64,000 nt of DNA from Photorhabdus bodei (GTDB lineage: Bacteria; Pseudomonadota; Gammaproteobacteria; Enterobacterales; Enterobacteriaceae): positions 148,079-212,078 of the forward strand of contig NZ_NSCM01000004.1 of assembly GCF_003287735.1 (NCBI RefSeq), given 5' to 3'. Below the pieces are notes generated by a model that was not told where the DNA came from, did not search any database, and was given only the letters and a program-made list of their open reading frames with translations. The position numbers and the translations under genes were made by a program. Positions 54,241 through 64,000 of the stretch are shown piece by piece (position 1 is the first letter of the stretch; the number at the start of each line of letters is the position of its first letter).

Positions 54241-55197
54241 ATGAAACATATTTGGTTCTCTGTTTGTTTGCTGGCGGGCGGCCTGCTTGCTCCTTTACAA
54301 GCCTCGGCACGGCTCAGCAGTGCTGAGGTTTTGTTGCGGGAGATGGGTAATGCCACTCGGTCACTAACTTACGAGCTTGCTTTTATTAATCTCAACCAGC
54401 AGGCTATTGTCTCAGTTCGTTATCGCCACGCTATTATCAATGGTATTCCAATTGCCCAGATTATGCAGATGGATGGTTCTCGTAGGGAAGTTGTCCAGCG
54501 TGGTAATGAGATCAGTTATTTTGAACCTGGATTGGATGCTTTTAGTCTTAGTGGTAATCATATTATTGATTATTTACCGACCGTCATTTTTGCTGACTTC
54601 AATCAGTTGAAAAAATATTACAATTTCATTGACGTTGGTCGTACCCATATCGGTGATAGGCCTTGTAGGGTTGTACGCATCACCTCCAAAGATGAAGTGC
54701 GTTATAATTATATTTTACTGATCGACGAAGAAACTCATTTACCATTACGTATTGACTTACTTGATCGTGATAGTGAGGCGCTTGAACAATTTAGGGTTGT
54801 TTCTTCTACCATCGATGGGGATATCAATGATGCAATGAGTGTGATTACTCGCTTAAATATGCCACCAATGCTGGTCATTCCACCATTGGAGAAGGTCGTA
54901 TTTAATTGGAAGGTGGGTAAATTGCCGGCTGGTTTCGTTGAGGTTTCGCGTAACCGTCGTAAATTGTCAAATAGTGGCGCACTTGAATCTATTATGTTCA
55001 GTGATGGTTTATTTAGCTTTTCTGTGAATGTGACTAATGCTGATAAAACCGGTAAGTTGGAATATCCTCTCCGTCGTGGGCCCCGAACGATTTATAGTGC
55101 AATACGTGGTGCGAATGAGGTGACAATTATTGGTGAATTACCATTGGCAACTGCCAAGCGTATTGCCGCTGGTGTCGCATTTATAGGAGCTGACTGA
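54241..55197 (+). CDS. rseB: periplasmic sigma-E regulator RseB
   Basis: 318 residues. Sec signal peptide (IWFSVCLLAGGLLAPLQASA). Lipoprotein-fold domain with SYFEPGLDAFSL, IDYLPTVIF and the C-terminal domain that holds RseA. It shields RseA from DegS and senses LPS and mislocalised proteins. ATG overlap with rseC. Confidence 0.95.
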   Translation: MKHIWFSVCLLAGGLLAPLQASARLSSAEVLLREMGNATRSLTYELAFINLNQQAIVSVRYRHAIINGIPIAQIMQMDGSRREVVQRGNEISYFEPGLDAFSLSGNHIIDYLPTVIFADFNQLKKYYNFIDVGRTHIGDRPCRVVRITSKDEVRYNYILLIDEETHLPLRIDLLDRDSEALEQFRVVSSTIDGDINDAMSVITRLNMPPMLVIPPLEKVVFNWKVGKLPAGFVEVSRNRRKLSNSGALESIMFSDGLFSFSVNVTNADKTGKLEYPLRRGPRTIYSAIRGANEVTIIGELPLATAKRIAAGVAFIGAD

Positions 55198-55661
55198 TGG
55201 TTAAAGAGTGGGCAACAGTAATTCACTGGCAACAGGGGCGGGCATTATTACGTTATGGTTCCTCTTCTGGTTGTGGCAGTTGTCAGGCGCGAGCAACGTG
55301 TGGTTCTTATTTACTCAATAAATTAGGGTCTGATGGCATACATCAGCTTGAACTTGAGATTTTACAACCGTTGCAACCGGGGCAAAAAGTGGAAGTTGGA
55401 ATCCCTGAAGGGAGCTTGCTGCGTTCAGCGTTGTTGGTTTATCTGACACCGCTTATTGGGTTATTCCTTGGTGGTGCACTTTTTCAGTTATGGGTGACCA
55501 ATCAATTGTGGGTGTTTTGTGGCGGTGTTTTAGGAGGCGCGTTAGGATTCTTCTTTGCCCGCAGAATCGCTACTTACTGGGATAATCGGCAGGAATATCA
55601 ACCTGTCGTTTTGCAAATCGGCTTGCCTCCTGATGCCATTCACATTCAGCATCGGGAATAA
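55197..55661 (+). CDS. rseC: SoxR-reducing system protein RseC
   Basis: 154 residues. Cys-rich N-terminus GCGSCQARATCG and two membrane helices (LLVYLTPLIGLFLGGALFQL and the one after). Fourth gene of the rpoE operon; implicated in SoxR reduction with Rnf. Followed directly by two ERICs. Confidence 0.94.
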   Translation: MVKEWATVIHWQQGRALLRYGSSSGCGSCQARATCGSYLLNKLGSDGIHQLELEILQPLQPGQKVEVGIPEGSLLRSALLVYLTPLIGLFLGGALFQLWVTNQLWVFCGGVLGGALGFFFARRIATYWDNRQEYQPVVLQIGLPPDAIHIQHRE

Positions 55662-55664
55662 ATC

Positions 55665-55791
55665 TATACCCTATGGATTTCAAGATGCATCGCGACGGCA
55701 AGGGAGTGAATCCCCGGGAGCATAGCGAACTATGTGACTGGGGTGAGCGAGTGCAGCCAACAAAGAGGCAACTTGAAAGATAGCGGGTATA
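55665..55791 (+). repeat. ERIC element 6
   Basis: 127 bp, cores GAATCCCCGGGAGC and GACTGGGGTGAGCGAG. First of a tandem pair that shares its border TA with the next copy. Confidence 0.93.
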
Positions 55792-55916
55792 TACCCTATG
55801 GATTTCAAGATGCGTCGCGACGGCAAGGGAGCGAATCCCCGGGAGCATAGCGAACTATGTGACCGGGGTGAGCGAGTGCAGCCAACAAAGAGGCAACTTG
55901 AAAGATAACGGGTATA
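55790..55916 (+). repeat. ERIC element 7
   Basis: 127 bp, cores GAATCCCCGGGAGC and GACCGGGGTGAGCGAG. Abuts element 6 in the same orientation; they differ at only a few positions. Confidence 0.93.
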
Positions 55917-56105
55917 TTTTAGTTATCCAAAACGTTGAATGATTCATACCTTAAAGCTGTAGGCATGACTAGGTTTTCGTAGATTTGGCATGTAGAATAC
56001 AGCCTTTCAGGCCGGTGGCCGACCTAATAAACCGTCGCTTTATGTCCCTCTGTGTGTCCATATAGGCGAATGATTCAGAAATATCAAGGCAGAAAAATAT
56101 TTATA

Positions 56106-57902
56106 ATGAAGCAAATACGAAATTTCTCCATTATTGCTCACATTGACCACGGTAAGTCGACGTTATCTGACCGTATTATTCAAATTTGTGGTGGCTTAAC
56201 AGATCGTGAGATGGCAGAGCAAGTGCTGGATTCCATGGATCTTGAGCGTGAGCGTGGTATCACCATTAAGGCCCAGAGTGTTACCTTGGATTACAAGGCG
56301 AATGATGGGCAACTCTATCAATTAAACTTTATCGATACGCCGGGGCACGTTGATTTCTCATATGAAGTTTCCCGTTCACTAGCTGCCTGTGAAGGGGCAT
56401 TGCTGGTGGTTGATGCTGGACAGGGAGTGGAAGCCCAGACGCTGGCTAACTGTTATACCGCGTTGGATATGAATCTAGAAGTTGTTCCTGTTCTGAATAA
56501 AATCGACTTGCCGGCGGCAGAGCCTGAGCGCGTAGCGGAAGAGATCGAAGATATTGTCGGTATTGATGCTACCGATGCCGTGCGCTGTTCGGCCAAAACG
56601 GGCGTCGGCGTACAAGACGTCATTGAGCGTTTGGTTAAAGAGATTCCAGCCCCGGAAGGCGATCCTGATGCGCCATTACAGGCTCTTATCATTGACTCAT
56701 GGTTTGATAATTACCTTGGTGTTGTCTCTCTGGTGCGGATTAAAAACGGTACCTTGCGTAAGGGTGATAAAATCAAGGTGATGAGTACCGGCCAGGTGTA
56801 TAACGCCGATCGCCTTGGCATTTTCACCCCGAAACGTGTTGATCGTGATGTATTAGATTGTGGCGAAGTGGGCTGGTTGGTTTGTGCAATTAAAGACATT
56901 CTTGGCGCACCCGTGGGGGATACCTTGACATTGTCCCGTCAACCTGCGGAAAAACCACTTCCAGGCTTTAAAAAAGTGAAGCCACAGGTTTATGCAGGGC
57001 TGTTCCCTATCAGTTCTGATGACTATGAAGCGTTCCGTGACGCATTAGGTAAATTGAGTCTGAATGACGCTTCACTATTTTATGAGCCAGAAAGTTCTTC
57101 TGCGTTGGGTTTTGGTTTCCGTTGCGGTTTCCTTGGCCTGTTGCATATGGAGATTATTCAAGAGCGTCTGGAACGTGAATATGATCTCGACCTTATTACA
57201 ACGGCCCCAACGGTTGTGTATGAAGTGGAGACAACTAGCCGCGAAATTCTCTATGTGGATAGCCCATCTAAACTACCACCGCTGAATAATATTGAAGAGT
57301 TACGTGAACCAATTGCTGAGTGCCATATGCTGTTACCTCAGGAATATTTGGGGAACGTCATTACCTTATGTGTTGAGAAGCGCGGGGTGCAAACTAACAT
57401 GGTTTACCACGGTAAACAGGTTGCACTGACTTACGAAATACCGATGGCGGAAGTGGTTTTGGACTTCTTCGATCGATTGAAATCTACCTCTCGCGGTTAT
57501 GCTTCACTGGATTATAATTTCACTCGTTTCCAGTCATCTGATATGGTTCGTGTGGATGTATTGATTAATGCTGAACGAGTTGATGCATTGGCGTTGATTA
57601 CTCACCGTGGCAATGCACAGTACCGTGGCCGGGATCTGGTGGAGAAGATGAAAGAACTTATTCCTCGTCAACAGTTCGATATCGCAATTCAGGCTGCGAT
57701 TGGTAATCATATTATTGCGCGCTCAACAGTGAAGCAATTGCGTAAAAACGTCTTGGCGAAGTGTTATGGTGGTGACGTCAGCCGTAAGAAAAAGCTATTG
57801 CAGAAACAGAAAGAGGGTAAGAAACGTATGAAACAAGTGGGTAACGTTGAGTTACCACAGGAAGCTTTCTTAGCCATTCTTCATGTTGGTAAAGACAATT
57901 AA
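56106..57902 (+). CDS. lepA: elongation factor 4 (LepA)
   Basis: 598 residues from ATG 56106. GTPase motifs [17 protein letters not shown] and NKIDLP; the C-terminal unique domain ends with [22 protein letters not shown]. Back-translocates stalled ribosomes and aids 30S assembly. Operon with lepB. Confidence 0.96.
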   Translation: MKQIRNFSIIAHIDHGKSTLSDRIIQICGGLTDREMAEQVLDSMDLERERGITIKAQSVTLDYKANDGQLYQLNFIDTPGHVDFSYEVSRSLAACEGALLVVDAGQGVEAQTLANCYTALDMNLEVVPVLNKIDLPAAEPERVAEEIEDIVGIDATDAVRCSAKTGVGVQDVIERLVKEIPAPEGDPDAPLQALIIDSWFDNYLGVVSLVRIKNGTLRKGDKIKVMSTGQVYNADRLGIFTPKRVDRDVLDCGEVGWLVCAIKDILGAPVGDTLTLSRQPAEKPLPGFKKVKPQVYAGLFPISSDDYEAFRDALGKLSLNDASLFYEPESSSALGFGFRCGFLGLLHMEIIQERLEREYDLDLITTAPTVVYEVETTSREILYVDSPSKLPPLNNIEELREPIAECHMLLPQEYLGNVITLCVEKRGVQTNMVYHGKQVALTYEIPMAEVVLDFFDRLKSTSRGYASLDYNFTRFQSSDMVRVDVLINAERVDALALITHRGNAQYRGRDLVEKMKELIPRQQFDIAIQAAIGNHIIARSTVKQLRKNVLAKCYGGDVSRKKKLLQKQKEGKKRMKQVGNVELPQEAFLAILHVGKDN

Positions 57903-57922
57903 TAAGCTTGTAAGGAGTCTAA

Positions 57923-58903
57923 ATGGCTAACACTTTTGCCCTGATCCTAACGTTGGCAACGTTAGTCACCGGCATTATTTGGTGTATCGATCGTTTCAAA
58001 TGGGCACCAGAGCGCAAGAAAAAACTTGCCAGATTGCAGGAGCTGACTGAAGGTACAATGGATCAGGAGCATCTGGCTGAGACTATTAACAAGCCAACAT
58101 GGGTGGATACCTGTTCATCTATTTTTCCTGTGTTAGCCGTGGTTCTGATCCTGCGCTCTTTTGTTTATGAGCCTTTTCAGATCCCATCGGGTTCCATGAT
58201 GCCAACTTTATTGATTGGTGATTTCATTCTGGTAGAGAAATATTCATACGGATTGAAAGATCCCATCACTCAAACAACATTGATTAAGACTGGCGAACCA
58301 AAGCGTGGTGATGTTGCTGTATTTAAATACCCGTTGGACCCCAGTTTTGACTACATTAAACGGGTGGTTGGTTTACCGGGCGATAAAATTATTTATGATC
58401 CGGCAAAGAAAGAGTTGCGTATTTTTTCTAATTGCAGCAAAACAGGGAATTGTCAGGGAGAATTACCGGTTTCTTACGGTTCACTATTCCCAAGTGAATG
58501 GACAATGCAACAGTATGGTGTTGATTCCAAGGGTGAAAGTTTGAGAAAGGTAGGTGTTTTCCAAATTCCTGTTGAAGAAACGTTGCCGCCTTACAGTATG
58601 CGGCAGGGTGAACGGATTGAGAATTTGGACGCGGTAACTCACCATATTTTGGAGATTCCCGGTGTACTATCGGTACCTAATTTCCGTCAACCTGGCTTGC
58701 CAGAGGGAATGTGGATTGTGCCCGAAGGCCACTATTTTATGATGGGTGATAACCGTGATAATAGCGCTGATAGCCGTGCATGGGGCTTTGTCCCTGAAAA
58801 GAATTTGGTCGGTCGCGCTACCGCCATCTGGATGAGTTTTGAAAAACAGGAAGGAGAATGGCCTACCGGAGTTCGCTTCAGCCGTATTGGTGGAATTAAT
58901 TAA
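57923..58903 (+). CDS. lepB: signal peptidase I
   Basis: 326 residues. N-terminal two membrane helices, then PSGSMMPTL with catalytic Ser91 and DYIKRVVG with Lys146 (E. coli Ser90, Lys145). MGDNRDNSADSRAWGFV box IV present. Removes signal peptides, including those of the exported proteins encoded here. Confidence 0.97.
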   Translation: MANTFALILTLATLVTGIIWCIDRFKWAPERKKKLARLQELTEGTMDQEHLAETINKPTWVDTCSSIFPVLAVVLILRSFVYEPFQIPSGSMMPTLLIGDFILVEKYSYGLKDPITQTTLIKTGEPKRGDVAVFKYPLDPSFDYIKRVVGLPGDKIIYDPAKKELRIFSNCSKTGNCQGELPVSYGSLFPSEWTMQQYGVDSKGESLRKVGVFQIPVEETLPPYSMRQGERIENLDAVTHHILEIPGVLSVPNFRQPGLPEGMWIVPEGHYFMMGDNRDNSADSRAWGFVPEKNLVGRATAIWMSFEKQEGEWPTGVRFSRIGGIN

Positions 58904-58968
58904 TATTTTTATATTAGCGAAGCATTAATTTTACTCGCGGTGTAGAATGTCCTTTCAAACTTAATAAC

Positions 58969-58989
58969 TGGCTCCTATAAGGAGCCAGT
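58969..58989 (+). terminator. hairpin downstream of lepB
   Basis: CTGGCTCCTATAAGGAGCCAG folds into a 9-bp stem with a 3-base loop. No T-run follows, so it may be an RNA processing or stability element ahead of rnc. Confidence 0.5.
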
Positions 58990-59040
58990 GCAAACGCAAC
59001 AGTTTTGTCAGGGTTCCTGTTACAGGTCTGTTGCGTGTGC
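58990..59040 (+). promoter_or_regulatory. rnc leader stem-loop
   Basis: ACGCAACAG (58994-59002) pairs with CTGTTGCGT (59028-59036), with further pairs outward. It lies 40 bases before rnc. RNase III trims its own leader in E. coli; this stem is a good candidate target. Confidence 0.55.
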
Positions 59041-59078
59041 GTTTTTATTTGACGAATTCTGACCGATATTGGTAGCAC

Positions 59079-59759
59079 ATGAATCCCATCGTAATTAACA
59101 GATTGCAGCGTAAGCTGGGGTACACTTTTGATCAGCATGATTTGCTGATACAAGCGTTAACTCATCGTAGTGCCAGCAGTAAACATAACGAACGGCTGGA
59201 ATTTCTTGGTGACTCAATCCTGAGTTTTGTTATTGCCAATGCGTTGTATCATCGCTTTCCTCGTGTTGATGAGGGGGATATGAGCCGCATGCGTGCCACA
59301 TTGGTGCGTGGTAATACGCTGGCTGAATTGGCAAGGGAATTTGAATTAGGTGAATGCCTTCGTTTGGGGCCGGGGGAACTGAAAAGTGGCGGTTACCGCC
59401 GTGAATCAATACTGGCCGATACGGTTGAAGCGCTGATTGGTGCTATTTTCCTTGATAGCGATATCCAGACTATTGAAAGAATTATTCTGAGATGGTACGA
59501 AACCCGTCTGAATGAAATCAGCCCTGGCGACAAACAGAAAGATCCGAAAACTCGTTTACAGGAATATTTGCAAGGGCATCATCTGCCTCTGCCATCATAT
59601 CTGGTTGTTATGGTTCGTGGTGAAGCTCACGATCAAGAATTTACTATTCACTGTCAAGTGAGCGGTATTGAACAGCCGGTTAAAGGAACAGGCTCCAGCC
59701 GTCGCAAAGCGGAACAAGCAGCGGCTGAGCAAGCATTAAAACAATTGGAGCTTGAATGA
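59079..59759 (+). CDS. rnc: ribonuclease III
   Basis: 226 residues. Signature [16 protein letters not shown], second acidic cluster [12 protein letters not shown]-terminal dsRNA-binding domain with [18 protein letters not shown]. Processes rRNA and regulates mRNAs. ATGA overlap with era. Confidence 0.97.
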   Translation: MNPIVINRLQRKLGYTFDQHDLLIQALTHRSASSKHNERLEFLGDSILSFVIANALYHRFPRVDEGDMSRMRATLVRGNTLAELAREFELGECLRLGPGELKSGGYRRESILADTVEALIGAIFLDSDIQTIERIILRWYETRLNEISPGDKQKDPKTRLQEYLQGHHLPLPSYLVVMVRGEAHDQEFTIHCQVSGIEQPVKGTGSSRRKAEQAAAEQALKQLELE

Positions 59760-60664
59760 GCGAACAAGAAACCTATTGCGGATTCGTTGCAATAGTTGGA
59801 CGGCCTAATGTGGGGAAATCCACGCTGCTAAATCAGCTTTTAGGTCAGAAAATATCTATCACTTCTCGTAAACCGCAGACGACCCGTCACCGTATTATGG
59901 GTATCCATACTGAAGGTGCTTATCAGATTATTTATGTGGATACGCCGGGATTGCATATTGAAGAAAAACGGGCGATTAACCGGTTGATGAACCGGGCAGC
60001 CAGTAGTTCTATCGGTGATGTGGAGTTGGTTATTTTTGTTGTCGAAGGGACTCATTGGACCCCGGATGACGAGATGGTACTGAACAAACTGCGTAATCTG
60101 CGTTGTCCGGTTTTGCTGGCTATCAATAAAGTGGATAACGTGACCGATAAAACCAGCTTATTGCCACATATTGGTTTTCTCAGTAAGCAGATGAGTTTTC
60201 TTGATGTTGTTCCAATGAGCGCTGAAAAAGGCATGAATGTTGATACGATTGCCAAAATTGTGCGCGGATATATACCGAAAGCGACTCACCATTTTCCGGA
60301 AGATTACATTACTGACCGTTCTCAGCGGTTTATGGCTTCTGAAATTATTCGAGAAAAGCTTATGCGTTTTCTTGGTGATGAATTGCCATATTCTGTCACG
60401 GTTGAAATTGAGCAGTTCGTGGCGAATGAGCGCGGTGGTTACAATATCCATGGTTTGATTCTGGTTGAGCGTGAAGGTCAGAAGAAAATGGTCATTGGTA
60501 ATAAAGGTAGTAAAATCAAGACTATTGGCATTGAAGCCCGTCAGGATATGGAAAGGCTGTTTGATGTAAAAATCCACTTAGAACTGTGGGTTAAAGTTAA
60601 AGCGGGTTGGGCTGATGATGAGCGAGCATTACGTAGCTTGGGTTACGTCGATGATTTGAAATAA
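59756..60664 (+). CDS. era: GTPase Era
   Basis: 302 residues. G1 [11 protein letters not shown]3 DTPGLH, G4 NKVD and a C-terminal KH domain with [13 protein letters not shown]. Binds 16S rRNA 3' end for 30S maturation. Standard operon rnc-era-recO. Confidence 0.97.
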   Translation: MSEQETYCGFVAIVGRPNVGKSTLLNQLLGQKISITSRKPQTTRHRIMGIHTEGAYQIIYVDTPGLHIEEKRAINRLMNRAASSSIGDVELVIFVVEGTHWTPDDEMVLNKLRNLRCPVLLAINKVDNVTDKTSLLPHIGFLSKQMSFLDVVPMSAEKGMNVDTIAKIVRGYIPKATHHFPEDYITDRSQRFMASEIIREKLMRFLGDELPYSVTVEIEQFVANERGGYNIHGLILVEREGQKKMVIGNKGSKIKTIGIEARQDMERLFDVKIHLELWVKVKAGWADDERALRSLGYVDDLK

Positions 60665-60674
60665 GGCATCCCCT

Positions 60675-61400
60675 GTGGACGGTTGGCAACGTGTTTTTGT
60701 TCTTCATGGGCGTCCTTACAGTGAAACTAGTCTGTTACTGGATCTGTTTACTGAAAATGAAGGGCGGATTAGCGTGTTGGCAAAAGGTGCGCGTAGCCGT
60801 CGTTCCAATTTGAAAGGCTGCTTGCAGCCCTTTACCCCATTGCTGGTTCGTTGGAGTGGGCGGGGGGCAATTAAAACGCTGCGTGATGCAGATCCTATCT
60901 CTCTGGCCCTTCCTCTTACCGGCAACGTATTGTACAGCGGTTTATATATCAATGAATTGTTGTCAAGAGTGCTTGAACAGGGAACGGCTTACCCCGCTTT
61001 ATTCTTTGATTATCTCCAATGTTTGCAGGTTCTTGCTGCCAGTGAATATACACCGGAACATGCATTACGTCGGTTTGAACTGGCGTTGCTGGCAAATCTT
61101 GGTTATGGCGTTGATTATCTGCATTGTGCGGGCAGTGGTGAGCCGGTGGATGACACGATGACTTACCGTTATAGAGAAGAAAAAGGATTTATCGCTAGCT
61201 TGGTTGTTGATCATTACAGTTTTACCGGGCGCGAATTAAAATCACTGGCAACTCGTGAATTCCCTGATTCTACTATATTAAAGGCAGCAAAGCGTTTCAC
61301 GCGTATTGCATTAAAACCTTATCTCGGTGGCAAGCCTTTGAAAAGTCGTGAATTATTTCGGCAGTTTGTACGTCAGAAGCCTGAAAAGAAAGAAAACTAA
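60675..61400 (+). CDS. recO: DNA repair protein RecO
   Basis: 241 residues from GTG 60675. OB-fold start [28 protein letters not shown] and [31 protein letters not shown] C-terminus. Loads RecA with RecR. Follows era by 10 bases. Confidence 0.95.
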   Translation: MDGWQRVFVLHGRPYSETSLLLDLFTENEGRISVLAKGARSRRSNLKGCLQPFTPLLVRWSGRGAIKTLRDADPISLALPLTGNVLYSGLYINELLSRVLEQGTAYPALFFDYLQCLQVLAASEYTPEHALRRFELALLANLGYGVDYLHCAGSGEPVDDTMTYRYREEKGFIASLVVDHYSFTGRELKSLATREFPDSTILKAAKRFTRIALKPYLGGKPLKSRELFRQFVRQKPEKKEN

Positions 61401-61469
61401 TGAATTTGTTTCTCTTCAAGATGGAAAGTGTAAACTTGTCATATTCTAATATGACTACAGGAGATAAAT

Positions 61470-62201
61470 ATGGCTGAAGTATTATTAGGCGTTAATATCG
61501 ATCACATTGCGACAGTGCGCAATGCCCGTGGTACCAATTATCCTGATCCGGTTCAAGCGGCTTTTGTTGCGGAACAGGCGGGAGCCGATGGAATTACCAT
61601 TCATTTGCGTGAAGATCGCCGTCATATTACCGATCGGGATGTAGAACTGTTGAAAAAAACTATCCAGACTCGGATGAACCTTGAGATGGCCGTGACAGAT
61701 GAAATGGTGGATATTGCCTGTCGTATTAAACCTGAATTTTGCTGTTTGGTGCCTGAAAAACGGCAGGAAGTGACAACAGAAGGGGGCTTAGATGTTATTG
61801 GTCAGAAAGATAAAGTTGCTGCGGCGGTTAAGCGTCTATCTGATGCGGGTATTCTTGTCTCGTTATTTATTGATGCGGAACATCGACAAATTGATGCGGC
61901 TAGTGAAGTTGGCGCACCTTTCATTGAAATTCATACTGGTGCTTATGCCGATGCAGAAAGTGAAGTAGAACAGGAAAAAGAGTTCCATCGTATTAAAGCA
62001 GCCGCGACTTATGCAGCGAGTAAAGGTCTAACGGTTAATGCGGGTCATGGGCTGACGTATCATAATGTACAACGTATTGCTGCTCTGCCAGAAATTTATG
62101 AGTTGAATATTGGTCATGCCATTATTGGACGTGCGGTATTCAGTGGCTTGACCGCTGCGGTGGCGGATATGAAAACCCAAATGCGGAAAGCTCGCCGTTA
62201 A
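61470..62201 (+). CDS. pdxJ: pyridoxine 5'-phosphate synthase
   Basis: 243 residues; GGAGAT upstream. TIM barrel: [36 protein letters not shown] and [10 protein letters not shown]. Condenses DXP with 3-amino-2-oxopropyl phosphate. TAATG overlap with acpS. Confidence 0.97.
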   Translation: MAEVLLGVNIDHIATVRNARGTNYPDPVQAAFVAEQAGADGITIHLREDRRHITDRDVELLKKTIQTRMNLEMAVTDEMVDIACRIKPEFCCLVPEKRQEVTTEGGLDVIGQKDKVAAAVKRLSDAGILVSLFIDAEHRQIDAASEVGAPFIEIHTGAYADAESEVEQEKEFHRIKAAATYAASKGLTVNAGHGLTYHNVQRIAALPEIYELNIGHAIIGRAVFSGLTAAVADMKTQMRKARR

Positions 62202-62581
62202 TGGCTATTATTGGGTTAGGTACAGATATTGTTGAAATTGCCCGTATTGAAGGGGTTGTCGAGCGCTCAGGTGAGCGCTTGGCAAAACGCATTCTCAGTG
62301 AATTCGAATGGGAACAATATCAGCAACATGAAAAACCGGTTCGTTTTTTGGCTAAGCGTTTTGCGGTAAAAGAAGCCGCAGCAAAGGCATTAGGAACGGG
62401 TATCCGTAATGGGCTAGCATTTAACCAGTTTGAAGTGGTCAATGATGCACTGGGAAAACCGATTTTGCGACTTTATGGTGCGGCCGCAGCGTTGGCTCAG
62501 CAATTGGGGGCGACCTCTTTACATGTGACATTGGCTGATGAGCGCCGCTATGCCTGTGCGACCGTTATTCTTGAGCGCTGA
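62201..62581 (+). CDS. acpS: holo-[acyl-carrier-protein] synthase
   Basis: 126 residues. [14 protein letters not shown] with the metal Asp, and [15 protein letters not shown] with the Glu/Lys site. Adds phosphopantetheine to ACP. Last gene of this operon. Confidence 0.97.
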   Translation: MAIIGLGTDIVEIARIEGVVERSGERLAKRILSEFEWEQYQQHEKPVRFLAKRFAVKEAAAKALGTGIRNGLAFNQFEVVNDALGKPILRLYGAAAALAQQLGATSLHVTLADERRYACATVILER

Positions 62582-62583
62582 TT

Positions 62584-62844
62584 TCAGATTTTATCTGCAT
62601 GATGTAGTAATACAAATTTATCCCACAGTTGTTCTTCTGTTTCTTGTCGGTTTGGATCGGTGATAATGGTATTATTTATCGGACAGACTGATTGACAAGT
62701 TGGTGCATCATAATGGCCGATGCATTCGGTGCAACGGTTGGCATCAATCTCATAAATTTCATCTCCCATCGATATCGCCTGATTGGGACATTCGGGTTCA
62801 CACATATCACAATTGATACAGCTTTTTTTGATTAATAACGACAT
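62584..62844 (-). CDS. yfhL: ferredoxin-like protein YfhL
   Basis: 86 residues. Two 4Fe-4S sites: CINCDMCEPECPN and CTECIGHYDAPTCQSVCPI, the second with an extended spacer as in YfhL/Alvin-type ferredoxins. Convergent with acpS, separated by two bases. Confidence 0.93.
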   Translation of the reverse strand: MSLLIKKSCINCDMCEPECPNQAISMGDEIYEIDANRCTECIGHYDAPTCQSVCPINNTIITDPNRQETEEQLWDKFVLLHHADKI

Positions 62845-62965
62845 TTTAATATATTAACTTATTTTTCACTTTATATTTGTTTTTTCATTCTTTTGAGGAA
62901 GAACAGTTCGAATAATAACAAAATATTTATGGCTGTTGTAGTATTAGTAATAATAAAATGATTAA

Positions 62966-62996
62966 GACCGGGTTCTGCCTAAATCCCGGCCTTTTT
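62966..62996 (+). terminator. rho-independent terminator
   Basis: ACCGGG ... CCCGG followed by CCTTTTTG. No plus-strand gene is immediately upstream except acpS beyond yfhL, so it may be phage-derived or stop distant read-through. Confidence 0.55.
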
Positions 62997-63094
62997 GTTA
63001 GTTACGATAATGGTGCAATTGGCCAGTCAATTTTTGGGGCTTTATCAAAATAATTATAAAATTTGAGATAGATAACAACTATGAGTGTTGAAAG

Positions 63095-63820
63095 TTAGTT
63101 ATCTGATACCCCTACTACGAATATGCGTACAGGAGGAAAGTTTGCACTGCGAGATTGCCAATGTGATACTATTACTAGGTTTTCTTTATTGATTTTTAAT
63201 ATATCCGCTCCTTCACCATAGTTACCTCCACTGATATATCCACCCATACTTGAAAGTATAGCATGAGGTTCATAAGAGTATGCAATTGGATATGTGATAG
63301 TAAATTTCCCCTCGTTAGCTAAATTTGGAGCTTTTGCATATACAGATTGGAATAAGAGATATTTTTTCTTTAATCCACTCAAAAATGGAATTTTAAAAGT
63401 TATGAAATTATCCCCTTGTGTAAACAGAGGTGTACCTGCTAATAATAAGTCCAATAAACCGAGATTTTTCACAAACTCATTTTTATTAGGAATATCTGCC
63501 CCGTTTTTTGCTTTTTCCAATGAGAAATCGGAAATTTTAGTTATAATTTTTTGCTCTAACGCTTTATTTAATTGTGCAGTGAGTTTGGCTATATTACCAT
63601 CATCCAAAACATCACTGTCAGATTCTGTCGCGATAAAATCAGCTACGACAGAGGATATAGTTGACGACTGACGTAATGCTTTATTTAACACATGACGGGA
63701 AATTCTATCATTTTCTGGAAACCCAGTTTTTAAACTTTGCTCTCCTTCATATTTTTCTTGACTTACTACATTAGCGTTATCAACAATAGAAAACGATTTA
63801 AAATCATTTTTTGGATTCAT
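63095..63820 (-). CDS. phage tail fibre-like protein
   Basis: 241 residues from the ATG at 63820 (GGAAAC upstream). N-terminal MNPKNDFKSFSIVDNANVVSQEKYE is a docking module seen in other fibres of these bacteria. The middle has NGADIPNKNEFVKNLGL, shared with the fibre at 18841-20184, then a different C-terminal tip. No Tfa gene follows. Probably from another prophage or a moved fibre cassette. Confidence 0.75.
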   Translation of the reverse strand: MNPKNDFKSFSIVDNANVVSQEKYEGEQSLKTGFPENDRISRHVLNKALRQSSTISSVVADFIATESDSDVLDDGNIAKLTAQLNKALEQKIITKISDFSLEKAKNGADIPNKNEFVKNLGLLDLLLAGTPLFTQGDNFITFKIPFLSGLKKKYLLFQSVYAKAPNLANEGKFTITYPIAYSYEPHAILSSMGGYISGGNYGEGADILKINKENLVIVSHWQSRSANFPPVRIFVVGVSDN

Positions 63821-63878
63821 ATATGTTTCCATAAAATTCAATAGTGAGTTTTATAGATAATATCTTAAATTATCCTGA

Positions 63879-64000
63879 TTACCATCGAATCTCAGCTAGC
63901 TTGAGTAAATACTCAGGTATAGGTGCTGCCCGGATACATGAATAAATAAGCTGTTCGAATGTTTTTTTAAGGTTAAAGCGCCAATTGAACCTGAAACAGA
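63879..64000 (-). CDS. C-terminus of an unidentified gene
   Basis: An open minus-strand frame enters from the right edge and ends at 63879. The last 40 codons read FNLKKTFEQLIYSCIRAAPI then PEYLLKLAEIRW. It may be the phage gene before the fibre. Not identified; the rest is outside the window. Confidence 0.4.
   Translation of the reverse strand, partial: CFRFNWRFNLKKTFEQLIYSCIRAAPIPEYLLKLAEIRW

Noticed and set aside
24147..55916. Regular repeats considered as a CRISPR array
   Set aside because: The 127-bp units are dispersed ERIC elements, not short repeats with equal spacers; no cas genes are present.

Overview
The window looks like a chromosome segment of an entomopathogenic enterobacterium, most likely Photorhabdus (Xenorhabdus is the alternative). 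The evidence is conserved enterobacterial backbone synteny, seven 127-bp ERIC elements, a Photorhabdus-type lipase gene, and many decayed phage and IS pieces. No search was run; names rest on motifs and on recall of protein families.

Layout. (1) 1-4.8 kb is a junkyard: an IS630-family fragment, a dead IS50/Tn5-like transposase, phage tail-hub remnants, a compact dinQ-like type I toxin locus with an AgrB-like antisense RNA, and a Ner-like regulator. (2) 5.3-20.6 kb is the structural block of a contractile-tailed prophage: capsid, head completion, sheath, tube, chaperones with a -1 frameshift site, tape measure with transglycosylase, baseplate, fibre and fibre chaperone. It has no terminase, portal, integrase or lysis genes, and several genes carry frameshifts or deletions. 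Inserted cargo encodes two exported proteins and a YafO-like toxin. (3) 20.7-28.4 kb is symE, a small HTH gene, then backbone: ssrA, smpB, ratA, rnfH, bamE, recN (LexA boxes), nadK, grpE (sigma-32 promoter) and ung. (4) 29.0-30.7 kb is a lipase and ankyrin pair. (5) 31.0-47.5 kb is an AT-rich, one-strand biosynthetic island between ung and srmB, preceded by two RfaH ops/JUMPstart-like elements. It encodes a radical SAM protein, a MoeO5-like prenyl transferase, IPP isomerase, a BBE/CKX-like FAD oxidase, a GT28-like and several other glycosyltransferases, a rhomboid protease, a nucleotidyltransferase, an ABC exporter and an HlyD protein. (6) 48.0-62.8 kb is backbone: srmB, trmN, nadB, rpoE-rseABC, lepA-lepB-rnc-era-recO-pdxJ-acpS and yfhL. 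(7) The right edge carries a second phage tail fibre.

The most interesting system is the island in (5). The MoeO5-like enzyme, beside Idi and glycosyltransferases, suggests an uncharacterised prenyl-phosphoglycolipid related in logic to moenomycin. Its exporter gene is split by a 103-bp IS630-type MITE whose precise removal restores one reading frame, so the pathway may be partly silenced in this strain. Second is the dinQ/agrB-like locus at 3.34-3.87 kb, where promoter, antisense pairing region, toxin ORF and terminators can all be read from the sequence.
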